Source: a gamma proteobacterium HIMB30
GTDB taxonomy: Bacteria; Pseudomonadota; Gammaproteobacteria; Pseudomonadales; Litorivicinaceae
Direction: 5' to 3'
DNA: 63,149 nt
Assembly: GCA_000227525.2 (NCBI GenBank)
Contig: AGIG01000035.1
Coordinates: 1-63,149 of the forward strand
The translations under genes were made by a program, and so were the position numbers. The notes beneath the pieces were generated by a model. The model ran no database searches and was not told the origin of the DNA. It saw only the letters and a list, made by a program, of their open reading frames with translations. Shown here in pieces: positions 47,244 through 54,773 of this stretch (within the stretch, counting starts at the first letter, position 1; every line of letters starts with the position of its first letter).

Positions 47244-47549
47244 TCACTTCGGAACGCGCATCTGCCAGGTTTCTGACTCAATCTTGGCTTGCTTACGCGT
47301 CGCCTCAACCAAGTCCATTGCCTGATGCGCTAACTTACGTGCTCCTGCATCGTCACCTTCTTTCAGTGCTTTCTGTGCAGCCTTAATCGCTTTAACAGTC
47401 ACTGTCCACTGATATCCGGTGTCTTTCGCAAGTTGCTTGTAGGCAGCAGTTGCAGCCTCGATGTGTTCAGCAGTCGTACCGTTCCCGGCAACCGCGAGCG
47501 GTGCCGAGAGCGCTAAACCGAGAACCAATGCTTTCATTCCCTGATTCAT
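47244..47549 (-). CDS. soxK: SoxXA-binding protein (SoxK/SAXB-like)
   Basis: The 101-residue precursor has a Sec signal (cleavage near AVA) and a helical mature part rich in Ala and Lys (TAAYKQLAKDTGYQWT, KAAQKALKEGDDAGARKLAHQAMD). This matches the small SoxXA-binding proteins encoded after soxA, as in Allochromatium soxXAK, which raise SoxXA activity. AAGGAT precedes the first ATG; it begins 9 bases after soxA. Confidence 0.85.
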   Translation of the reverse strand: MNQGMKALVLGLALSAPLAVAGNGTTAEHIEAATAAYKQLAKDTGYQWTVTVKAIKAAQKALKEGDDAGARKLAHQAMDLVEATRKQAKIESETWQMRVPK

Positions 47550-47558
47550 AACTAATCC

Positions 47559-48395
47559 TTACTTCCGAGCCGCAGGGCCATTAAATTCCAATCCATTAGA
47601 CATATACGTCACGAAGTATTCGAGATTCCGATACTCCTCGCCCTGTGCCTTGTATGGATTCGCCCGGATGTTGTTATGACAGCCAGCAAAACGACGGTGC
47701 AAGGTACCCATTGCCTGCCACTTCGAACGGAACACAGGCCAGCTGGTCGCGTGACCAAACGCAGGAGACGTCGTGTCGGCCCTGTACATCATACCCGCCG
47801 TATGCATGTGGCAATCCGCACACGCGAAGTTCAGCTGTCCACGCTTGGTGTAGAAGTGCTCCTTACCATTCTCGTATGCCGCCAGTGCGCGAGGGTCATC
47901 CGCTGGTATTTCCACGTTAACCATCTGCCCACGAGAATTGTAAGACATGTATGCGGTGACGTCGGCCATCGCGCCCTTCTTATACTTCAGTGGCTTCTCA
48001 CCGTTCGCTTCCAAGCACTCATTGACAGCGAGCTCCATGGTCATCACCATACCGCGCTCTTTGTTCCAATGAGGGTACTCCGAACGGACTGCACCGTCCT
48101 CACCAAAACAGTCCTTCAACGACTTGCCGTTGGCAAATGTTTTGTTGTAGATCTCCTCACCGCGCTCGATTGCGAGCTCATATGGAGGAAATTCTTCGAT
48201 GGATTCCCACTGCTCACGAGCTGCTGGGAGGATTGAGTATACTCCGTTTTTAAAATCGTCAACCGGTGTATCTGGAAAGCGATTCTCATAAAACTTCTGG
48301 AACGCTGCACGATCCTCAGCGGGACCAGCGACTGACGCCGCTGCCACCGAGGCCCCAAGCAAACCAAAAGCAACGTTACGAATTATTGTTTTCAT
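47559..48395 (-). CDS. soxA: SoxA, diheme-family cytochrome subunit with one heme site
   Basis: The 278-residue protein has a Sec signal. With SoxX it links thiosulfate oxidatively to the SoxY cysteine. Only one CxxCH is present (C192-A-D-C195-H196). The N-terminal repeat keeps C96 and C127, which in monoheme SoxA proteins form a disulfide in place of heme 1. C239 in RFAGCHNN is the cysteine persulfide ligand of the active heme. Length is normal. It lies between soxZ and soxK. Confidence 0.95.
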   Translation of the reverse strand: MKTIIRNVAFGLLGASVAAASVAGPAEDRAAFQKFYENRFPDTPVDDFKNGVYSILPAAREQWESIEEFPPYELAIERGEEIYNKTFANGKSLKDCFGEDGAVRSEYPHWNKERGMVMTMELAVNECLEANGEKPLKYKKGAMADVTAYMSYNSRGQMVNVEIPADDPRALAAYENGKEHFYTKRGQLNFACADCHMHTAGMMYRADTTSPAFGHATSWPVFRSKWQAMGTLHRRFAGCHNNIRANPYKAQGEEYRNLEYFVTYMSNGLEFNGPAARK

Positions 48396-48413
48396 TGCCC
48401 TGTCTCCAAACAG

Positions 48414-48719
48414 TTACTTAACTTTAGTTTCGGCTGAGTCCGTCGCGCCGTTGCTATCTTTCCATGAAATCTTCAGCGTATCGCCCTTAGCACCCGCGTA
48501 CGCAAACGCGAGGTATGGATCTTTTGAGATGGAGGTATTGAACGCAGCAGCAAACACAACCTTACCGTTCGCTTCCGCAGTCACGTCCTGGATCCAGTGC
48601 TCGGGAATCTTCTTACCGCTCTTGTCCTTGCGAAGACCAGTCTCCATAGGATGCTTCATCAAAGACTTCACATCGACCATGCCTTTGCGCTCTTTTGCTT
48701 TGATTCGAATTGATGACAT
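48414..48719 (-). CDS. soxZ: SoxZ, sulfur-carrier complex subunit
   Basis: The 101-residue protein has no signal and is co-exported with SoxY. It begins with SSIRIKAKERKGMVDVKSLMKHPMETG, the conserved SoxZ N-terminal strand and loop, and has PEHWIQDVTAEANG and KGDTLKISWKD in the Ig-like fold. AATAGGAGATCAAC precedes the ATG. It follows soxY by 12 bases. Confidence 0.95.
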   Translation of the reverse strand: MSSIRIKAKERKGMVDVKSLMKHPMETGLRKDKSGKKIPEHWIQDVTAEANGKVVFAAAFNTSISKDPYLAFAYAGAKGDTLKISWKDSNGATDSAETKVK

Positions 48720-48731
48720 GTTGATCTCCTA

Positions 48732-49184
48732 TTAGCCGCCGCAGCCGCCGATTGTTACTTTCACTTCCTTAGACGCCGTGTAGAGCTTGCCGCCAGATTT
48801 AACGACAGCCGTCACGTTGGTTGTCTTACCCATCCGGCAACGTGTCTTCACAAGGCCCTTCGTACCCGCCGGAATTTCGGCAGTAATAGCCAACGGTGAC
48901 GGATTCTCGGTGATCAGAATCGCGATCGACTCGGCTTCCATGTCTGTCTGAACCTCGAGAGGAACAACTGCGCCATTTTCCGCGATATCAGGTGCTTTCA
49001 ACTTCACCTGATCGCTCGGGGTGGTCGCATTCGCGCCATAAGCGTTTTGCAGTGCATCCGCACCTGCCTTCTGCTTGAATGCCTTTTCTGAGTATGCTGC
49101 AAACGCAACACGTGGAAGTGCTACCAATGCTGTAGCGGCGGCTGTAACAGCTCCCGCAACTTTAAGTACGCCACGACGATCCAT
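48732..49184 (-). CDS. soxY: SoxY, sulfur-carrier subunit
   Basis: The 150-residue precursor has a Tat signal (MDRRGVLKVAGA) and ends in IGGCGG; the Cys of this swinging arm carries the sulfur intermediates through the Sox cycle. A second Cys (KTRCRMGK) lies mid-protein. AAAGGAG precedes the ATG. It follows soxX by 21 bases. Confidence 0.96.
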   Translation of the reverse strand: MDRRGVLKVAGAVTAAATALVALPRVAFAAYSEKAFKQKAGADALQNAYGANATTPSDQVKLKAPDIAENGAVVPLEVQTDMEAESIAILITENPSPLAITAEIPAGTKGLVKTRCRMGKTTNVTAVVKSGGKLYTASKEVKVTIGGCGG

Positions 49185-49205
49185 CGTAACTCTCCTTTTT
49201 GTTTT

Positions 49206-49541
49206 CTACAGTGTGTAAAGATAATCTACAACGAGGTTGATTTCTTGCTCAGTCAAAATCTTATTTCGACCAAAAGGCGGCATCGCCGTCATAGGGTTCC
49301 GCTTCGTGGGGTCCTTGATGTACTCGACCAAGGCTTTCCGTTCAGGGAACCGGGCTTTCATGGCCACCATTGGTGGCCCGACGTTACCCGTCTGCTGACC
49401 ACCTTCAAACATGTGGCAGGTCAAACAATTCCCTTTTTTTCGATCCCAGGCGATTTGCTTACCCTTTTCAATCGTGTCTGCCGACGCGACCGGTGTAAGC
49501 AGTGATGCAGCCAATATAGCTGTCAGGAGTTGCCCTTTCAT
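49206..49541 (-). CDS. soxX: SoxX, monoheme cytochrome c
   Basis: The 111-residue precursor has a Sec signal (cleavage near ASA). The heme site is C39-L-T-C42-H43 in NCLTCHMFEGG, followed by GNVGPPM; the distal ligand is probably the Met in TAMPPFG. It pairs with SoxA. GAGGAAACAATA precedes the ATG. A 118-base gap to soxD contains half of the tandem duplication. Confidence 0.94.
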   Translation of the reverse strand: MKGQLLTAILAASLLTPVASADTIEKGKQIAWDRKKGNCLTCHMFEGGQQTGNVGPPMVAMKARFPERKALVEYIKDPTKRNPMTAMPPFGRNKILTEQEINLVVDYLYTL

Positions 49542-49611
49542 TATTGTTTCCTCTCCTCTTGAGTTTTAAACCGAGCCTACTGGCTCGATTCAACCATAAA
49601 CGCAACCGCGT

Positions 49612-49724
49612 TACTTACTTCTTCATCCGAAAGCGACATATTGCCACCTTTTGCAGGCATTACGCCATACTTACTTCTTCATCCGAAAGCGACATATTGC
49701 CACCTTTTGCAGGCATTACGCCAT
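49612..49724. repeat. Exact 56-bp tandem duplication at the soxD 3' end
   Basis: Bases 49612-49668 and 49668-49724 are identical with a period of 56 bases (two copies, no mismatch over 57 positions). The period is not a multiple of three. Copy 2 is read first by soxD and copy 1 holds what would be the original end of the gene. Confidence 0.97.
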
Positions 49725-50589
49725 TAGGACCTTGGTAGCCATTGATCGCATTGCTTGACATGCTGGCCATCCCCGTCTGAATCCGATCAACCCAGGCCGA
49801 CGCGTCGCCAACTTTCGGTGCGCCGGCAACACCCATTCCGTGGCACGCCTGGCACGCTTTGTCGTAGACCGACTTGCCCGCCGTTGCTGCGTCGGACATC
49901 GCGACCTCAACAGCTTTCACGGCCGGTTCCGAATCGCCATAGTGGTTCGCTGCAACACCAGAATCCTCTTTGAAGTGACCGGTTGGGGTCACGCCGTTGA
50001 TCGTTGTCACGATCGTGAAGTTTGCTGGATCCGCGCAGTTTTCCATGCAACGCGTGTTTTGCACGTCAGGCCGGTTGTCGATGTAGAAATTCGGCTCGTT
50101 TGGCATCTTGACTGCCGCAAAAGACTCTCGATCCGCCACAAAATCATCATCAACGATATCGTTGAGATACAAAACATATGCTGAAATCGCATAGGTTTCA
50201 TCGTCAGTCAGAGACTGCGGCGCAGGGTATGGCATCGCTCTGTGGATGTAGTCCCAAAGCGTAGATGCATACGGCCAATAAGAACCGACGGTTTTTTCTG
50301 GGTGCAACGTATCAAGAGTACCCTCACCACCCGCGAGAATCGGCCAGCGCCCCTCGCCCTCACCAAACAAACCATGACAACTTGCGCACTTCGCCTCATA
50401 CAATGGCTCACCCTCGGCGACAGATCCTCGACCTGGAGGGAGTCCCATCCCATCGGGACGAATATCGATGTCCCAGCCCGCAATCATTTCAGGTGTGGCA
50501 GTCGATCCAATTCCAAGAGGACCTGCTTGAACTGCACCAGCCAAAACGATGGCTGCCGCAGCTACTGCAAGATTAGGTAATTTGAACAT
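49660..50589 (-). CDS. soxD: SoxD, diheme cytochrome c of sulfane dehydrogenase (C-terminus altered by duplication)
   Basis: The 309-residue precursor has a Sec signal (cleavage near VQA). Heme sites are C68-A-S-C71-H72 and C246-Q-A-C249-H250. SoxD carries electrons from the SoxC molybdenum centre. The frame is read from the ATG at 50589 (GGGGAAG upstream), overlapping soxC by 17 bases; a longer open frame upstream is rejected. After DEEVS the tandem duplication shifts the frame and the protein ends in Met-Ala. In the unshifted copy the frame continues as NAVAFMVESSQ then TAG, a normal terminal helix of class I cytochromes. Both heme motifs and the second-domain Met region (NGVMPAKGG) are kept, so the product may still fold. 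Confidence 0.9.
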   Translation of the reverse strand: MFKLPNLAVAAAAIVLAGAVQAGPLGIGSTATPEMIAGWDIDIRPDGMGLPPGRGSVAEGEPLYEAKCASCHGLFGEGEGRWPILAGGEGTLDTLHPEKTVGSYWPYASTLWDYIHRAMPYPAPQSLTDDETYAISAYVLYLNDIVDDDFVADRESFAAVKMPNEPNFYIDNRPDVQNTRCMENCADPANFTIVTTINGVTPTGHFKEDSGVAANHYGDSEPAVKAVEVAMSDAATAGKSVYDKACQACHGMGVAGAPKVGDASAWVDRIQTGMASMSSNAINGYQGPNGVMPAKGGNMSLSDEEVSMA

Positions 50590-51889
50590 TGAATACTTCC
50601 CCGCTTTCCGTAACGTTCCATGTGTGGATTGAGTTCTTGTGATAGATCGACCAACCACCACGCTCATCACGCAGCTGTTTCAAAGTCGGTTGCACGTATC
50701 CCGTTTCATCAATTGCACGCGACTGCAACAACCAAGGCTCGCCATTCCATTGTGTCTTCAAGGAGAACTGCGTAAGAGCCTTTGGTATCACCAATTCACC
50801 AAGCTCTGTACGCTGCCAATTGACGCCGCCATCCAATGACACATCAACCGCCTTAATCTTTCCGCGACCAGACCAAGCAAGTCCTCGGATTTCAACAAAC
50901 CCACGTTGCATCAGTGGCTTCTCTGGGCAAGGAGATGTGACCACTGAGTTACATTCCTGCTCATAAGTGAAGCGACGCGAACGACCGTCTGGCATCAAGT
51001 CCGTGTACTTGGATGTTTCCTCACGGTGGTGCCATGGCTGATCGCCAATTTCAAGGCGACGCAACCACTTCACAGAGGTATTACCCTCCCAACCCGGATT
51101 GAGCATCCGTAATGGGTAACCCTGCTCTGGACGTAACGCCTCACCGTTCTGACCCCACGCAATGATGGTGTCATCGAGTGCTTTCTCTAACGGAATCGAA
51201 CGCGACATTCCTGCTGCGTCAGCGCCCTCAGCCAAGATCCACTTACCTTCTGGCTTGACACCAACTTCCTCGAGAAGCGTCGACAGCTTCACTCCGGTCC
51301 ACTCACAGCACGACAGCATCCCGTGTGTGAACTGTAACGCTTCCATCTGAGCACCACGCCACTCCATACCACCGTTAGCAGGGCACTCAATGAAGCGAAT
51401 TTGTGATACCGAAGGGAAACGACGCAGGTCATCCATTGTCAGAACCAATGGACGCTCAACCAAACCATGAATGATCAAACGATGTTGGTCCGGATTCACG
51501 TTCGGAATACCACCGTGATAGCGCTCGAAGACCACTCCACTCGGAGTAATGATTCCTTCGAGATCCTGTAGTGGTGTCATCGAGATCGACGAAGCCGCGT
51601 CAGCTGTCAACCAAGGCACTGTGCGCCGCTGGAGGTCTTCGAATTCAGACGGATCACCGTAAGGCTTGGCAACAACACCACGACCCAAGTAGCTCTGCCA
51701 TTCCGGAAGATTTGGTGGAAGATTTGCAGATGCGTTGGCTTTCGGGATCATTTGTACGCTCGAAAGTCCGGCTACTGCCGCGATTCCGCCCTTGAGAAAA
51801 TTACGGCGGTCCATGCCTCTCATACCCTTCGCTTCGGTCGCAATTGCTTCCATCAGCTTTGGTAGAGACGGTTCATACAGCTTCGTCAT
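50573..51889 (-). CDS. soxC: SoxC, molybdenum sulfane dehydrogenase
   Basis: The 438-residue precursor has a Tat signal (DRRNFLKGGIAAVAG), needed because molybdopterin is bound before export. The sulfite-oxidase fold shows RLIIHGLVERPLVLTMDDL and the molybdenum-ligand Cys in RFIECPANGG, then GVKLSTLLEEVG, GYPLRMLNPGWEGNTSVKWL and a C-terminal dimerisation domain (SGRGKIKAVDVSLDGG). It oxidises the sulfane sulfur left on SoxY, six electrons, passed to SoxD. The ATG at 51889 has GGAAGGG 4-5 bases upstream; the longer frame (to 51958) would include the promoter. The nearby moa/moe genes supply its cofactor. Confidence 0.95.
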   Translation of the reverse strand: MTKLYEPSLPKLMEAIATEAKGMRGMDRRNFLKGGIAAVAGLSSVQMIPKANASANLPPNLPEWQSYLGRGVVAKPYGDPSEFEDLQRRTVPWLTADAASSISMTPLQDLEGIITPSGVVFERYHGGIPNVNPDQHRLIIHGLVERPLVLTMDDLRRFPSVSQIRFIECPANGGMEWRGAQMEALQFTHGMLSCCEWTGVKLSTLLEEVGVKPEGKWILAEGADAAGMSRSIPLEKALDDTIIAWGQNGEALRPEQGYPLRMLNPGWEGNTSVKWLRRLEIGDQPWHHREETSKYTDLMPDGRSRRFTYEQECNSVVTSPCPEKPLMQRGFVEIRGLAWSGRGKIKAVDVSLDGGVNWQRTELGELVIPKALTQFSLKTQWNGEPWLLQSRAIDETGYVQPTLKQLRDERGGWSIYHKNSIHTWNVTESGEVFNVQIT

Positions 51890-51929
51890 ATTACCCTTCC
51901 AAAGAGTTCTATCGTTATTACGAAAAAGA

Positions 51930-51958
51930 ATATTAAAAAAATTTGCGCTCAGTGCCAA
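51930..51958 (-). promoter_or_regulatory. Likely promoter of soxCDXYZAK
   Basis: On the minus strand TTGGCA (51958-51953) and TAATAT (51935-51930) are spaced by 17 bases. Transcription would start near 51922, about 33 bases before the soxC ATG. No SoxR-type operator was identified. Confidence 0.5.
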
Positions 51959-52075
51959 GCGTCCTAACCGAAAGTCTGACGCCTATGTTGCTGTGCGCAA
52001 ATTCCATTGATCCACTCCGGTTGAAAAAACTACCAGATCGACTGTTGCGTTGAACTATCCATTAGGAGGACGTTT

Positions 52076-52288
52076 TTATTGCGGCGCGTAAAGGTCAGCG
52101 AAAGAGACTTGAGGGAGGCTGTCACCCGAATCCTGGGGTACGCATTGCAAGGTATACTTCATATCGAATGATGCGGCCATTTCGAAAGCCGCATCGTTAC
52201 ACTCGGCGAGGGTATCGAACTGCATTCCCGTCTCGACCGGATCGAAACTTCCAGGCAGAAAATACACAAGAACATAAATCAGTTTCAC
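52076..52288 (-). CDS. Small protein of unknown function
   Basis: This 70-residue frame starts at GTG with GGGG about 7 bases upstream. It has two cysteines (in LAECNDAA and LQCVPQ) and a hydrophobic N-terminal strand (KLIYVLVYFLP). The pattern of an aromatic-rich N-terminus, Ala-Glu-Cys helix and Cys-Val-Pro resembles small hypothetical proteins of marine bacteria and phages. I assign no function. It lies between soxC and the ABC-2 transporter genes. Confidence 0.5.
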   Translation of the reverse strand: MKLIYVLVYFLPGSFDPVETGMQFDTLAECNDAAFEMAASFDMKYTLQCVPQDSGDSLPQVSFADLYAPQ

Positions 52289-52469
52289 TGGCCGCCCCTC
52301 TCACATTATTTTTATTCGTCGCCGCACTCTAACGATCATCCACTGGAATGGAAAGGTGTGACAGGCCCAGTTGACCCAAGCATTCTCACCAATCGCTGTT
52401 GACTGACGAATGCTTTTACATTCAAAACATCAAGGAATCGAAGCACCATTGGCTGTTTGGTTTTACTGA

Positions 52470-53237
52470 TCACTGCCTCAAGCGGTATCCGGTGGCGAAA
52501 ATCCGCCAGATAATCGCAAAGAAAATCATCGCGAAGATCGCTAGCGAGAGGAGAGAGATTGCGATCGATACGTCTGACACCCCAAAGAATGCCCAACGAA
52601 AACCGGAGATCACGTACATTGCGGGATTAAATAAGCTCACTGTTTGCCAGAGCGATGGCAGCATATCGATCGAATAAAAACTGCCGCCCAGAAAAACCAG
52701 AGGCGTAATGATCAATGTCGGAACGACATTCAACTGCTCAAAATCTTTAGCCCACAAGCCGAGGATAAAACCAAGCAGGGAAAAACACAGCGCCGTCGCA
52801 AATAAGAACCCAATCATGAGAAGTGGGTGCTCGATCTCCAGCGGAACAAACAGGAATGAGACCGCCAATATGATGCAACCGACACCGGCCGACTTAGTCG
52901 CGGCGGCACCGACGTAACCGATCACCATTTCAAACGATGAAATAGGCGCGGATAAATGTTCATAGATGGTTCCTAAGAATTTCGGGAAATAGATCCCGAA
53001 CGATGCGTTGGCTACAGACTGGGTCATTACCGTTAACATAATGAGTCCCGGTACGATAAACGCACCGTAAGAAATCCCATCAATAGGAGTCATCCGGTTT
53101 CCGATTGCTGATCCAAAGACAACAAAATAAAGAACAGTCGAAATGACCGGTGATGCAAACGACTGAAGCGGTGTCCGATAAGTGCGTGACATCTCGAACC
53201 GATAAATCGCTTTGATCGCGTAAAAATTGATCATCAT
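52470..53237 (-). CDS. ABC-2 type transporter permease (YadH-like)
   Basis: The 255-residue protein has about six membrane helices and the ABC-2 signature region with SFASPVISTVLYFVVFG near the N-terminus and the conserved ISSFEMVIGYVGAA segment mid-protein. The layout matches E. coli YadH (256 residues). Its ATG overlaps the ATPase stop by 4 bases. The exported substrate is unknown. Confidence 0.87.
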   Translation of the reverse strand: MMINFYAIKAIYRFEMSRTYRTPLQSFASPVISTVLYFVVFGSAIGNRMTPIDGISYGAFIVPGLIMLTVMTQSVANASFGIYFPKFLGTIYEHLSAPISSFEMVIGYVGAAATKSAGVGCIILAVSFLFVPLEIEHPLLMIGFLFATALCFSLLGFILGLWAKDFEQLNVVPTLIITPLVFLGGSFYSIDMLPSLWQTVSLFNPAMYVISGFRWAFFGVSDVSIAISLLSLAIFAMIFFAIIWRIFATGYRLRQ

Positions 53238-54157
53238 CGCTCAGCGACCAATTCGATAAAAATATCCTCTAACGAGCTCTGCTCGGTATGGACATCGCTA
53301 AAACCAATCCCCTCGGCCTTTAACGCCCCAAGTACCTCCGGGATTCCACTTTTTTCAGTTGCCATGTCATAGGAGTAACTCAGTTGACGTCCGTCATTCT
53401 GCAGCCTGACGCCAAGGCTCGCGAGTCCTTGTGGTACCTCTATGAGTGAGTCTGATAGCTCGATCAACAGCTCCTTTTTGCCCAATCGATTCATCAGCAC
53501 ATGTTTATCCTCGACCAACAAAATTTGCCCTTCATTGATCACCGCGACTCGATCAGCAATCTCTTCAGCCTCTTCGATATAATGCGTTGTCAGGATCACA
53601 GTGACGCCCTCGGCCTGCAGATCTTTCACAAGCCGCCACATATCACGCCTTAGATCAACATCAACACCTGCCGTGGGCTCATCAAGAAATAGAATTTTCG
53701 GTGCATGACTTAAGGCCTTCGCAATTAAAACCCGTCGTTTCATCCCTCCAGATAATTCCCGGATGGGTGAATCTCGCTTCTCCCACAGTGATAATCGTGA
53801 CAGCAAACCCTCAACATAGTCATTGTTGGGTGCCTGGCCAAAAAGCCCTCTCGACAACGAGACAGTACCCATCACAGTCTCAAAGGGTTCAAGGGTCAGC
53901 TCCTGTGGTACCAAGCCGATCAATGATCGTGCCTCGCGATAATCCAATTGAATATCGAAGCCATCGACAGTCACACGGCCGTCACTGATTGTTGTTAATC
54001 CACAGATAATCGAGATCAGCGATGTTTTTCCTGCTCCATTCGGACCAAGCAACGCAATAATTTCTCCGCGCATGAATTCAACAGATAGATCCTTCAACGC
54101 CAGTTTTCCATCGCCGTATCTTTTCGTTAAATTCTTGATTTGAACAACAGCGCTCAC
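53234..54157 (-). CDS. ABC transporter ATP-binding protein (YadG-like)
   Basis: The 307-residue ATPase has Walker A GPNGAGKTS, Q-loop GLVPQELTLEPF, signature LSGGMKRR, Walker B ILFLDEPTAGVD and switch His in LTTHYIEEAEE. A C-terminal extension of about 80 residues is typical of the YadG group. It pairs with the overlapping permease gene. Confidence 0.92.
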   Translation of the reverse strand: MSAVVQIKNLTKRYGDGKLALKDLSVEFMRGEIIALLGPNGAGKTSLISIICGLTTISDGRVTVDGFDIQLDYREARSLIGLVPQELTLEPFETVMGTVSLSRGLFGQAPNNDYVEGLLSRLSLWEKRDSPIRELSGGMKRRVLIAKALSHAPKILFLDEPTAGVDVDLRRDMWRLVKDLQAEGVTVILTTHYIEEAEEIADRVAVINEGQILLVEDKHVLMNRLGKKELLIELSDSLIEVPQGLASLGVRLQNDGRQLSYSYDMATEKSGIPEVLGALKAEGIGFSDVHTEQSSLEDIFIELVAER

Positions 54158-54208
54158 AGAGAAGCCTTCGATGACGCAAGAACTCCGAGTGGCGATATAT
54201 CACAAAAA

Positions 54209-54239
54209 CAAAAAATCGAGCGCTCCAACTGAGGCGCTC
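54209..54239 (-). terminator. Probable terminator after the small membrane protein gene
   Basis: On the minus strand GAGCGC and GCGCTC pair around a 10-base loop that can extend the stem imperfectly, followed by GATTTTTTG. It abuts the stop codon at 54239. Confidence 0.65.
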
Positions 54240-54436
54240 TATTTGTCATCGGTATCATCGTCACCCCAGACCAAAAGTCGTTCACGTAAAACCCAATAAA
54301 TCACCAAAGGAACGAGCAGTACAAAGGTCGTGACACTGCTCAAACGCCCGGGAAATATTGGATAAATGAATTGATAAACCAACGCAGCCCACAGACCGGT
54401 GACAGCAATATATTCAAGAATTCTAGATTTGTTCAT
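54239..54436 (-). CDS. Small membrane protein, two predicted helices
   Basis: The 65-residue protein from the ATG at 54436 has two hydrophobic segments (about residues 9-24 and 32-50) and an acidic tail (GDDDTDDK). The open frame extends 48 codons upstream (to 54580) with an unlikely sequence, so the shorter form is preferred, though its GAG ribosome binding site is weak. I assign no function. Confidence 0.5.
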   Translation of the reverse strand: MNKSRILEYIAVTGLWAALVYQFIYPIFPGRLSSVTTFVLLVPLVIYWVLRERLLVWGDDDTDDK

Positions 54437-54674
54437 CAATGATCTCAGCGCGTGTTGTCCATCCAGGAAGATCGAAAAAGAATGATTCTCTAAGTCTGAT
54501 TTAATGCTCAATGCTGATTTTGCAACAGGTTTGCGAACTTTGGTAAATCGCCTGATCGCGTGGGAAGCAGTATGCGTCACTCCTGAGATCGACAGGTTTT
54601 GTTATCAGTGGCTATTGAGGTTTCAAACAGATGACTGTTGATCCGAACTCGGCTGGCTGTTTGAAGTGACTGAG

Positions 54675-54692
54675 ATGGTGGAGCTAGGCGGG
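54675..54692 (+). repeat. Left attachment site of the tRNA-Ala element
   Basis: ATGGTGGAGCTAGGCGGG repeats exactly, in the same orientation, at 61277-61294, where it is the 3' end of tRNA-Ala plus two flanking bases. The flanks differ from the tRNA after base 54692. The 54437-54674 stretch to its left holds no gene I can support. Confidence 0.88.
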
Positions 54693-54752
54693 GGTTCCGC
54701 TAGTCGACACTGAAACCCTCTAAACCCCTGTAAATCTACCTTACAGCCATTT

Positions 54753-54766
54753 CAAACTCCATACAA
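54753..54766 (+). repeat. Left copy of a subterminal direct repeat inside the element
   Basis: CAAACTCCATACAA lies 60 bases inside the left end; CAAACTCCATGCAA (13 of 14 identical) lies at 61214-61227, 49 bases inside the right end, in the same orientation. This placement suits arm-type integrase or excisionase sites. The left copy also covers part of the probable integrase promoter region. Confidence 0.45.
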
Positions 54767-54773
54767 TACTGTT

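Noticed and set aside
47676-48236. 186-residue plus-strand frame antisense to soxA
   Set aside because: SoxA motifs on the other strand are complete; the antisense frame has no ribosome binding site or recognisable protein.
52336-52596. 86-residue minus-strand frame beyond the ABC-2 permease end
   Set aside because: It overlaps the permease by 127 bases in another frame, has no ribosome binding site and reads like a shadow.
54158-54674. Search for further element genes left of the attachment repeat
   Set aside because: The region holds only the small membrane protein gene and its terminator, which belong with the core side of the boundary.
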